Assembly (NCBI GenBank): GCA_963579025.1
Contig: CAUZFZ010000127.1
Location: 1 to 32,755 of the forward strand
Source: CAUZFZ01 sp963579025
GTDB lineage: Bacteria; Planctomycetota; Planctomycetia; Planctomycetales; Planctomycetaceae
Length of the DNA: 32,755 nt
Direction of reading: 5' to 3'
In this document: piece by piece, positions 8,845-16,235 of the stretch
Layout: every line of letters begins with the position of its first letter
How positions within the stretch are numbered: the stretch's first letter is position 1
The notes under the pieces: generated by a model
Database searches by the model: none
Seen by the model: the letters and a program-made list of their open reading frames with translations, nothing else
What the model was told of the DNA's origin: nothing
Position numbers and translations under genes: made by a program

Positions 8845-9606
8845 TCAGAAGCTGAGCGAGATCGAGAACGATCGTCCGTTGTGCCGGAACACCGGAATCT
8901 GAACAGGATGGCGATCGTGTCCGGGTCGGCCGTTTCCGGGTCGGCCGTGTACCGCACCGCGTGTCGGAGTCGGCGGGATTTCCAGTCGAGGTCGTGGTGC
9001 CGGCGGACTGTCCGGTCCGAAGTCACGTCGTTCCGTCGGTCGACCATTCTGCGGGGCGCGGTTTCCGTGGGAGTGCGGCGCGTTCAGACCGGCATCGACC
9101 AGCAGTTTGTCGAGGTCGCCCAGCATGCACTCCATTTCCTTACCGAGTTCATCGATACGTTCACACAGACGTTTCAGATTGAAGTCGTCCACTCGCGAAC
9201 GTGACGCCGAGCAGCTTCCGTATCGTCCGAAACCAGGAGCCGGGCACTGCGACAGCCATTTCTGTAGTGCCTCCGCGCCTTTCTGCACTTCGGTGAACTG
9301 GTCGTCAAGCTTTTCGACGTGCGTTTGAATCTGTGCGAGGTTTCCGCCATGTCGGGTCAGGTCCTTTATGCAGGTGGCCGTCTCGACCATCCCGCACAAG
9401 TTGTCCCGCAAACAACTGTAAATCGTCAGTGGAGCTGAGCGAAAGTTGTATCGAACGACGCGGTCGGCTCGACCGGCGGCGTAGTAGATGTCGCGGGCAT
9501 GATCGCCGACTTCGCCGTAATGGCTGGCCTGGGCCAGCGAGCTGCTGATGCTCAGAACCATGGCGGCAGACAATGTGGTGAGGGCGTTGAGGTGGGCGGT
9601 CTTCAT
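8845..9606 (-). CDS. Secreted protein of unknown function, Cys-containing core and Pro/Arg/Gly-rich tail
   Basis: 253 residues, not recognised. A Sec signal peptide (MKTAHLNALTTLSAAMVLS, cleavage after SLAQA, near residue 27) is followed by a mostly helical region, about residues 30-185, with several Cys residues (SCLRDNLCGM, TATCIKD, LSQCPAPG, GSCSAS, KRLCERID, MECMLGD). Disulfide bonding outside the cytoplasm is plausible. The heptad-like stretch around QTHVEKLDDQFTEVQKGAE may be a coiled coil. The last 70 residues are rich in Pro, Arg, Gly and His and end RSFSISLSF. The start is supported by AAGGA about 9-10 bases upstream. No partner gene is apparent: the next minus-strand gene ends 219 bp upstream. 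Confidence 0.8.
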   Translation of the reverse strand: MKTAHLNALTTLSAAMVLSISSSLAQASHYGEVGDHARDIYYAAGRADRVVRYNFRSAPLTIYSCLRDNLCGMVETATCIKDLTRHGGNLAQIQTHVEKLDDQFTEVQKGAEALQKWLSQCPAPGFGRYGSCSASRSRVDDFNLKRLCERIDELGKEMECMLGDLDKLLVDAGLNAPHSHGNRAPQNGRPTERRDFGPDSPPAPRPRLEIPPTPTRGAVHGRPGNGRPGHDRHPVQIPVFRHNGRSFSISLSF

Positions 9607-9825
9607 CGTCCTGTTCCTTCTTCAGGTGAGATTTGACCGGGCCGTGCGGCCCGTTTGAGGAGCCAAAGCCAAAGGCAGCCCCTGTGCCAAACGATTCCGA
9701 GGAAACAGGCGAATCACGCGTTTACTTATTTAGTGACAATGAGTTACGACGTTCTAGCGGAATTTTCGTACTGGCCGCACACACAAAATGACAGACCCTC
9801 AGGCATGATATGTACTCAATACGAT

Positions 9826-11202
9826 TCAAACACTGACATCAACTGGATCACTCTTGCCCGTCGCAGATTCGATACATGCCTCAGTGTCGACCAGAGCCCA
9901 GCAGATCGCTGCTCCCAGGTAGATTCCTAAGAACAGCAACAGCACGCTTTCCCATCCAGCGGCATCGGCAGTACGAGTCACGAGCTGGGGACAGACGGCG
10001 GCTCCAAAGTTTCCCATCATGTTCATCATGCCGAACACGACTGGTATCTGTTTGCCGGCAAGGTCCATTGTCTGAGCGTACGAGCATGGCCCGGCTACCG
10101 CGGCGAAGAACGAACCAGCCGTGATGAGCGTCATGGCTGGGGTGAGTCCATCGGCCCACAGGGCTGAGACGGTCAACACTCCGCAGATGGCAAGGCTGAG
10201 CGATGCGACAAGCTTGCGGCTGATGGCGCGACTGCCCGTTCGTTCCAGCAGCCAGTCCGTCATGATTCCGCCCAGAGAGCAACCCAGCACGACAGCCAGC
10301 AGCGGCAGACTCGAAAGCAGCCCGGCATCCTTAACAGAAACTCCGTGCGTCTCGCGGAGGTACGTCGGGAACCAGGTCGCAAAAAAAATGTAACCAGCTC
10401 CGCGAAAGAACTGCTGACCATTGATCAGCCACAGAGCGCGCGACGTCAGCATTCCCCGCCAGTTTACCGGTGTGGATTTCGAAACTGCGGGCGTGTCGTC
10501 CCTGATGTCCGTGTCCACCACCACCGCCACGTCTGCACTACGTTCGTTGGACAGGACTGGCGGTGACTCGCTGCGAATGAAAGCCAGTTCCGATTCGTTA
10601 ACGCCTGGATGATCCTCGGGCCGGTCGCGGAACCAGTGGTAGAAGACGAACACCCATATCAGTCCCGGGGTCGAATAGGCCAACACGATCCCGTGCCACG
10701 ACAGAAAATCGGTCAGCCAGCCGGTCAACCCGCTGGCTACAGCGCCACCGATCGACATGAAAGCAGCCATGAACCCGCAGGCGACCGCCCTGCGGTGTGC
10801 CGGCACCCAGTCGGCGATCGACCGAGCCGCGTTTGGAAAGACTCCGGCCTGAGCCATACCGATGGCAGCCATCGCTGCCGTGAGGAATCCTACCGTCCCA
10901 CACAAACCAAGGATTGCCGTGCAGATGGACCAGGCGGTGGCATAGATCGTCAACACGATCCGGCTTCCAAATCGCTGTCCCAGCCACGCAGCTGGAATCT
11001 GGAATACTCCGTAGGCGATGAAGAATGCGCTCATCACATCGCTGAGCTGTTGCCGGGACGCATTCAGTTCGGCTCGAAATGCCTCGTCCGCCGCAAACAC
11101 GCCCAGGCAGTTACGACTGAGATAAGCGACTGCCGCCACGGCACAGAACAAAGCAACGGCAATCGATCGACTTGAGCTTGCAGCGTATCCGGGTGCAGAC
11201 AT
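9826..11202 (-). CDS. Major facilitator superfamily transporter
   Basis: 458 residues and about 12 hydrophobic segments, an inner-membrane secondary transporter. The N-terminal half shows the MFS loop-2/3 motif as WLGQRFGSR after FFIAYGVFQIP. The second half shows the related WFPTYLRETHGVS and GGIMTDWLLERTGSRAIS. The pattern resembles the anion:cation symporter group (organic acid or sugar acid uptake), but the substrate cannot be told from sequence. A longer reading frame opens at 11322. I prefer ATG 11202 (MSAPGYAASSSR) because the upstream 40 residues are polar, Cys-containing and not MFS-like. The short cytoplasmic loop between the halves, DTDIRDDTPAVSKSTPVNW, is typical. It has no co-directional partner close enough to suggest its substrate. 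Confidence 0.88.
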   Translation of the reverse strand: MSAPGYAASSSRSIAVALFCAVAAVAYLSRNCLGVFAADEAFRAELNASRQQLSDVMSAFFIAYGVFQIPAAWLGQRFGSRIVLTIYATAWSICTAILGLCGTVGFLTAAMAAIGMAQAGVFPNAARSIADWVPAHRRAVACGFMAAFMSIGGAVASGLTGWLTDFLSWHGIVLAYSTPGLIWVFVFYHWFRDRPEDHPGVNESELAFIRSESPPVLSNERSADVAVVVDTDIRDDTPAVSKSTPVNWRGMLTSRALWLINGQQFFRGAGYIFFATWFPTYLRETHGVSVKDAGLLSSLPLLAVVLGCSLGGIMTDWLLERTGSRAISRKLVASLSLAICGVLTVSALWADGLTPAMTLITAGSFFAAVAGPCSYAQTMDLAGKQIPVVFGMMNMMGNFGAAVCPQLVTRTADAAGWESVLLLFLGIYLGAAICWALVDTEACIESATGKSDPVDVSV

Positions 11203-11482
11203 GCTGGCTTTCTTCGATGACTCGCGGAGGAGAAACGGCCGGTGGAAAAGATAACAGAATTCAGGCTGTTGCTTGCAGGCTACAGTGACATCTGCCAGGC
11301 ATGCGTTCCAGTTAGCCTGCACGACGCAGCGAGAGAGGCCAATCCTTTTCGACGTGCGCAGCGGTCATTAGCTACATTGTGGTCCACTTAATTCACCGCC
11401 AACACACTGACAGCGTGAGTCGCTTTTTACAGGTAATTGGCGATTTCGAGTCTGATGTGTGGCTTGGAAACGGAGATGTGAC

Positions 11483-11935
11483 ATGAACCTTAAGACCTTG
11501 GCGTGCATGGTGTTACTGGGCATTGTTTTAACCGGTTGCGGCGGCTCTGAGGGCCCACCGGCGACTGTGATGGCGGATGTGTCCGGCAAAGTCACAGTCA
11601 CCGGGAAGCCTCTCCAGACAGCGGGCGTCGGTATCGGTTTTGCAACCAGCAGCACTGCCTCGGATGTCATGACTATTGACGAAAACGGTGCGTTCAGCGG
11701 CAAGGCTCCAGTGGGTCTGTGCAAAGTGACGATCATCCCCATTGCGCAAACCGCTCCACCTTCGACTGTGGGTGAGGGAACAACACCGGATCAACCAGCA
11801 ACTCCGGACGGTGGCCACACTGTTCCGACAGACAGCGGAATTCTCGATACGTTTCTCAGCGAGGCCGAGACGACTCTGTCGGCTGACGTTCAGGCAGACG
11901 TCGCCAACACCTTCGATTTCGAGGTGGGGCAATGA
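11483..11935 (+). CDS. Small lipoprotein with carboxypeptidase-regulatory-like fold, partner of DUF1559 gene
   Basis: 150 residues. The N-terminus MNLKTLACMVLLGIVLTGCGG is a lipoprotein signal with lipobox LTGC. The rest reads VSGKVTVTGKPLQTAGVGIGFATSS and TIDENGAFSGKAPVGLCKVTIIP, the pattern of beta-sandwich transthyretin/carboxypeptidase-regulatory-like proteins common in planctomycetes, often beside DUF1559 genes. ATG 11483 was chosen over the upstream start at 11459 because it opens directly into the signal peptide and has GGAG (about 11472-11475) 7 bases before it. The DUF1559 gene starts 187 bp downstream on the same strand. Function is unknown: likely an envelope-anchored structural protein. 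Confidence 0.8.
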   Translation: MNLKTLACMVLLGIVLTGCGGSEGPPATVMADVSGKVTVTGKPLQTAGVGIGFATSSTASDVMTIDENGAFSGKAPVGLCKVTIIPIAQTAPPSTVGEGTTPDQPATPDGGHTVPTDSGILDTFLSEAETTLSADVQADVANTFDFEVGQ

Positions 11936-12093
11936 GCACGAACAGGTGAGATTAAGCGACACCACGTGCAGCCAATGTGCTGTTCTTCAACCTCATGTCC
12001 ATGTTGCGAATTGCCGCAGTCAGTCAAATGCATGTTCGAATTCGAGTTATTGCGACGTGGATAATCTGATACTCTGCCTGTAAGCCGGTATTG

Positions 12094-12116
12094 TCCTTTT
12101 TTTCTTTTTCAAGGAG
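12094..12116 (+). promoter_or_regulatory. Pyrimidine tract plus strong Shine-Dalgarno before the DUF1559 gene
   Basis: A 17-base run of T and C (12094-12110) leads directly into AAGGAG (12111-12116), 6 bases before ATG 12123. A U-rich leader next to a perfect ribosome binding site is a known translation enhancer context (ribosomal protein S1 binding), so high expression of this pilin-like protein is likely. A GATAAT at 12060-12065 may be a -10 element, without a clear -35. Confidence 0.5.
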
Positions 12117-12122
12117 TCAGAC

Positions 12123-13091
12123 ATGTCGCGAGTCCATTCACGTCAAAGATCAGCCTTTACGCTGATCGAGCTGCTGGTGGTGATCGCAATTATCGCCATT
12201 CTGATTGCCCTGCTTCTGCCTGCTGTCCAGCAGGCGAGGGAGGCGGCCCGTCGCTCATCGTGTAAGAACAATCTGAAGCAAATCGGTCTGGCGCTGCACA
12301 ACTATCACGACGTCCACAACACGTTTCCCCTTGGCTCTCTGCAGCGAAGTCTTCCGGGTGGAAATTACACCAGGAACGGTGACTCATTCGCCAATGATTC
12401 GGGGCTGAACTGGCTGTGTCATATTCTCCCGTACGTTGATCAGGGCCCGCTGTATGGACGGCTCAACCTGAACCAGCCGCTGAACGGCTCCACGAACAGG
12501 ACTCTGGTCTCCACCATCATCACGACGTACCTGTGCCCGTCCGACCCGAACACTGGCGTCAGACTGAATCGATACAACGCAGTTTGGGGCCGTTCCAACT
12601 ACGGCGCCAGCATGGCCAGGCAGACAGGCGGGACACCCCGTTACGCAGCGATCGCGGGTGACCGCAGAGGGTTCATGGGGTACGGTGGCGGAGCCAGAAT
12701 CGCACAAATCTCGGATGGGACCTCCAACTCAGTCGGCATCTGGGAAATTCGCGTGGGACCCAACGACCAGGATGCACGCGGGACATGGGCTCTGGGCCGC
12801 GTCGGCGCCAGCCTCGTAACCGGTTGCGACAACCTCGGTGATTGCCGGACGGGCATCAACTGCGGTACCGCGAATTCCGAAGACGTGCATGGCTGCACAA
12901 ACGATGTGAACAGCGGAATGGGTTGCTGGGGTGGCGGCGACGGTCAGTCCGCGCCCAAAAGCCTGCATGTCGGTGGCTGCCATGCATTGCTTGCTGACGG
13001 CTCGACACGTTTCATGAATCAGAGCCTCGACATGACGATCCAGCGGAACGTTATGAGCATCGCTGATGGAGAAGTGCTGGGTCAGTTCTAA
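12123..13091 (+). CDS. DUF1559 (SBP_bac_10) protein with type IV pilin-like N-terminus
   Basis: 322 residues. The N-terminus AFTLIELLVVIAIIAILIA (about residues 11-29) is a prepilin-type cleavage/methylation segment; the residue before the Phe is Ala rather than the usual Gly. It is followed by LLPAVQQAREAARRSSC and NNLKQIGLALHNYHD, the hallmark of the planctomycete DUF1559 family. The C-terminal part has the family ending HVGGCHALLADGSTRFMN. Residues about 236-271 hold a Cys-rich insert (six Cys in about 35 residues), suggesting disulfides. These proteins are exported, possibly through type II secretion or a pilus-like system, and are expanded in planctomycetes; their function is not established. 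An AAGGAG site supports the start and a hairpin terminator follows. Confidence 0.93.
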   Translation: MSRVHSRQRSAFTLIELLVVIAIIAILIALLLPAVQQAREAARRSSCKNNLKQIGLALHNYHDVHNTFPLGSLQRSLPGGNYTRNGDSFANDSGLNWLCHILPYVDQGPLYGRLNLNQPLNGSTNRTLVSTIITTYLCPSDPNTGVRLNRYNAVWGRSNYGASMARQTGGTPRYAAIAGDRRGFMGYGGGARIAQISDGTSNSVGIWEIRVGPNDQDARGTWALGRVGASLVTGCDNLGDCRTGINCGTANSEDVHGCTNDVNSGMGCWGGGDGQSAPKSLHVGGCHALLADGSTRFMNQSLDMTIQRNVMSIADGEVLGQF

Positions 13092-13142
13092 AGAGTTTGC
13101 CGAAGCTCTGTAGCTTCCTGGACAGACAACGCATCACCTTCA

Positions 13143-13180
13143 AAACGCACATCATCCAAAGCGGGGATGTGCGTTTCTTT
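13143..13180 (+). terminator. Rho-independent terminator after the DUF1559 gene
   Basis: An 11-bp stem AAACGCACATC (13143-13153) pairs with GATGTGCGTTT (13166-13176), followed by CTTTGC. It lies 52 bp after the DUF1559 stop. An alternative upstream start for the next gene (13167) falls inside this hairpin, which argues for the start at 13203. Confidence 0.75.
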
Positions 13181-13202
13181 GCGCGCCTGCGAGGCATGTG
13201 GA

Positions 13203-14396
13203 ATGAAAAAGCTGCGGATCATTGTGGCCCTGGGTGTCGCAGTGACTGGCGTCGTCTGGATGACCGGGGCCGGTCTGTCGGAATCTCTTCCGGTTGGTGT
13301 TTCAGCCGACGATTACGACAACGCCGTCCAGTTGTTTGCCGCGCATTATGGGAACACGCCGGATCGGATTGACGTTCTCTCACTGCTGGCAGAGCAGTCG
13401 GTCCAGCAGAACATTCCAGAGACGGCCGTCGCCTGCTTCGATGAGATCCCGGATACTCACCCTCGTTACGGCCACTCGGCCCGACTCCAGCAGGGTCAGG
13501 TCCTGTATCGACTGGGGCGAGTTGCTGAGTCGGAAAAGCACCTGCGACGGTTCCTTGAGCTGGAACGCCTGCAGCCCATGATGACTCGGCGCGAACTCGT
13601 CGTGGCAACCGAACATTTGCGGTACCTGCTCGGGATCCAGCTACGTAACGAGGAGCAGCACGAACTGGTTCGTTCGATTTACCAACTGGAAGAAGCCAGT
13701 GCCCACAACACAATCGTGTACTGCTTTCCCAGCCTGATGATCTGGAACGGGAGCGGGGCAATTCAGCAACTTGAGAAGTTCCTGGAAACCGACCCGCGGA
13801 ACATGCACCTTCGGATTGCACTGGGCCGCTATCGCACAAGGCAGGGGCGTCTGGACGAGGCGATCGGCGTGCTGGAACAGTGCTGCGATGAGGAGCCCGA
13901 CAACCTGGCGGCGCGAGCGACATTGCTGCAGGTTCTGCGTGAACGCGGTGACGACGAACGCTTCGTCGCAATGATGCAGCAGTTGCCCGACGAAAATGAT
14001 CAGGAACCGTGGCTGCTGATCAGGCTTCGAGGACATGATCACAACGACCACGGTCGTCACGCCGACGCCATTCGGTGTTTTGAACGAATGCTGCATATTG
14101 ATTCGACAAACGCCGAATCGTGGCTGGGACTGGCTCGCGCCTGTCACGAGGCGGGCGATTCGGATCGGCATCGACAGGCCCTGGAGACGGCTCAGGTGCT
14201 GGCCCGCGTGCAAAACCGCATTGGCTGGATCCAGGAAGATCCGCGCGAAGTTCGGCCTCTGATAGAAATCGCAGAACTCTGCAGGCAGATTGGGCTCAAT
14301 CACCACGCTTTGGCAGTTGCTCAGCTTGCACGTCGCGTGGATCCCGACAACGAAAAACTCAACACGATCTTCAGTGAACTCGCAGAGAAACCGTGA
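13203..14396 (+). CDS. Membrane-anchored tetratricopeptide repeat (TPR) protein
   Basis: 397 residues. A short signal peptide or membrane anchor (MKKLRIIVALGVAVTG) is followed by a helical protein with TPR-type repeats. Examples are HLRIALGRYRTRQGRLDEAIGVLEQCCDEEP (two-helix unit, about residues 200-230) and DAIRCFERMLHIDSTNAESWLGLARACHEAGD (about 286-320). Earlier units near residues 30-140 are more diverged. It is likely a periplasmic scaffold for protein binding. ATG 13203 was chosen because it opens the signal sequence and the upstream start lies in a terminator hairpin. Its TGA overlaps the start of the next gene (GTGATG), so the two are translationally coupled. It heads a three-gene operon with an ASPIC/UnbV lipoprotein and a polytopic membrane protein. 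Confidence 0.85.
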   Translation: MKKLRIIVALGVAVTGVVWMTGAGLSESLPVGVSADDYDNAVQLFAAHYGNTPDRIDVLSLLAEQSVQQNIPETAVACFDEIPDTHPRYGHSARLQQGQVLYRLGRVAESEKHLRRFLELERLQPMMTRRELVVATEHLRYLLGIQLRNEEQHELVRSIYQLEEASAHNTIVYCFPSLMIWNGSGAIQQLEKFLETDPRNMHLRIALGRYRTRQGRLDEAIGVLEQCCDEEPDNLAARATLLQVLRERGDDERFVAMMQQLPDENDQEPWLLIRLRGHDHNDHGRHADAIRCFERMLHIDSTNAESWLGLARACHEAGDSDRHRQALETAQVLARVQNRIGWIQEDPREVRPLIEIAELCRQIGLNHHALAVAQLARRVDPDNEKLNTIFSELAEKP

Positions 14397-16228
14397 TGCC
14401 ACGAACGACCAATCATTCACGCAGTGCCCGGGTTATCGAATGGCTGACCCTGGTCCTGGCACTGGCAGCGACCGGCGGTTGTGGAAGCCCGGAACCCGCG
14501 GACACGAGCCTCGGCGACGCTGGCCTATCCACGGTCCCCGGGATTGTGGCTCGATCGGAATCCGTCACCCCACCCACCGGAATTCTGCCGCTGTTTACCG
14601 AGATCGCACAGGCCGCGAGTGTCCATTTCGAAAGACACGATGACATCCGAGGTCTGCATCGGCATATCGAGGCGAATGGCGGCGGTGCGGCGCTGTTCGA
14701 TTACGATCGTGACGGTCAGTTGGACATCCTGTTTACCAACGGTTGTCGGCTCCCGCGCAAAGATCGCGACGCAAGCCACTCAAACCAGTTGTTTCGTCGC
14801 CACTCTGACGGTCAATACACGCGAGTCACGGCTGAAGCGGGACTGATTCAGCACGACTATTTCTTCGGTTGTGCGACAGGCGATTTTGACAACGACGGAT
14901 TCGACGATGTGTACGTCACGAGCTTTGACCGGAACTCGCTGTGGCACAACAACGGGGACGCAACGTTTTCTGAAATCGCCGCGCAGGCATTGCCTGATCC
15001 GCCGCGATGGAGTTCCAGCGCAGCGTTTGCCGACGTGAATCGCGACGGGATCCTGGACTTGTACGTCGTCAACTATCTGCAGTCGAGCGATGATCCGCCA
15101 CGACTTTGTCCGCGTCGTGACAGCCCCGATGGATACACTCAGTGCCCTCCGACTGCATTCGTGGCGACTGATGACGTGTTGCTGCTCGGCGACGGCGTCG
15201 GTGGATTTCGGGACGCCACGACCGAATGTGGCATCGACGGAGTTGACGGTAAGGGTCTGGGCGTTGTGATCTTCGACGCGGACGAAGATACGTGGCCCGA
15301 TATCTATGTCGCCAACGATGGGATGCCCAATTTTCTGTATCTGAATGAAACAGCCGGCAAGACGGTGCAATCACCGGAAGAACCGCTGCTTCCCGTCTTT
15401 CGCGAACACGCGATGCAGTGGGGGGCTGCCGTCAATGCTGAGGGTGCGGCGGAGTCCAGTATGGGAATCGCCTGTGGAGACTACGACGCGGATGGTCGCC
15501 CCGATCTGTTCCTCACTCATTTCTTCGGTGAAACCAACACGATGTATCGCAATGTCGAGGGAAGCATGTTTCTCGACCAGTCGACTCGCAGTCGTCTAGG
15601 GCCATCAAGCCGGATGGTGCTGGGTTTCGGTGTCGGATTCGTGGATTGCGAAAACGACGGGTGGCTCGATCTGTTCGTTGCCAACGGCCATGTGGATGAC
15701 ATGACCTGGGCAGTTGATCAAGAGCCCTATCGCATGCGTCCTCAGTTGTACCGCAACGAGCGCGACGGCCGATTTGTCGAGGTCAGCCGTTGGGCCGGTG
15801 ACTACTTCCAGGCGAACTGGATCGGGCGGGGTGCGGCTGTTGGCGACCTGGACAACGACGGCGACGTCGACGTTGTTGTCTCTCATCAGCTGGCGCACTC
15901 CGCAGTGCTCCGAAACGACACACCAACGGATCATCGCAGCGTCGTGTTGCGTCTTATCGGACGAGCCCCATCAAACCGCTCGGCGATCGGAGCAAAGATT
16001 GAAGCCAGCGGGCTCGACATGAAGCTGGTGCGACAGATCGTTGGCGGAGACGGTTATCAGTCGGCGCACGACCGACGCGTCCACATCGGTCTCGGAAAGC
16101 GCCAATCGGTTCCACGACTGGACATCCAATGGCCTTCAGGTCGCCGCGAGTCCTGGGCGAACGTCGCCGCGGGCACGTACACGATCGTGGAGGGTGATTC
16201 CCCGGCTGTGCATCCCTTGAAAGATTGA
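14396..16228 (+). CDS. FG-GAP/VCBS repeat lipoprotein with C-terminal ASPIC/UnbV domain
   Basis: 610 residues. It has a lipoprotein-type N-terminus with lipobox TGGC near residue 28. Seven integrin-like, putatively calcium-binding propeller motifs follow: DYDRDGQLD (about 102), DFDNDGFDD, DVNRDGILD, DADEDTWPD, DYDADGRPD, DCENDGWLD and DLDNDGDVD (about 490). The C-terminus, about residues 515-598, is a clear ASPIC/UnbV domain: SAIGAKIEASG, QIVGGDGYQS, HIGLGK and IQWPSGRRE. Such proteins (CRTAC1-like) are common in planctomycetes, usually near TPR proteins; their biochemical role is unknown. ATG 14396 overlaps the upstream stop; a GTG three bases earlier is also possible. The next gene begins 8 bp after its stop, so this is the middle of an operon. 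Probably displayed on an outer leaflet. Confidence 0.92.
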   Translation: MPRTTNHSRSARVIEWLTLVLALAATGGCGSPEPADTSLGDAGLSTVPGIVARSESVTPPTGILPLFTEIAQAASVHFERHDDIRGLHRHIEANGGGAALFDYDRDGQLDILFTNGCRLPRKDRDASHSNQLFRRHSDGQYTRVTAEAGLIQHDYFFGCATGDFDNDGFDDVYVTSFDRNSLWHNNGDATFSEIAAQALPDPPRWSSSAAFADVNRDGILDLYVVNYLQSSDDPPRLCPRRDSPDGYTQCPPTAFVATDDVLLLGDGVGGFRDATTECGIDGVDGKGLGVVIFDADEDTWPDIYVANDGMPNFLYLNETAGKTVQSPEEPLLPVFREHAMQWGAAVNAEGAAESSMGIACGDYDADGRPDLFLTHFFGETNTMYRNVEGSMFLDQSTRSRLGPSSRMVLGFGVGFVDCENDGWLDLFVANGHVDDMTWAVDQEPYRMRPQLYRNERDGRFVEVSRWAGDYFQANWIGRGAAVGDLDNDGDVDVVVSHQLAHSAVLRNDTPTDHRSVVLRLIGRAPSNRSAIGAKIEASGLDMKLVRQIVGGDGYQSAHDRRVHIGLGKRQSVPRLDIQWPSGRRESWANVAAGTYTIVEGDSPAVHPLKD

Positions 16229-16235
16229 CCTGGCA

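Noticed and set aside
9655..9930. 91-residue plus-strand frame between the secreted protein and MFS genes
   Set aside because: Overlaps the MFS 3' end, has no clear start signal and no recognisable sequence.
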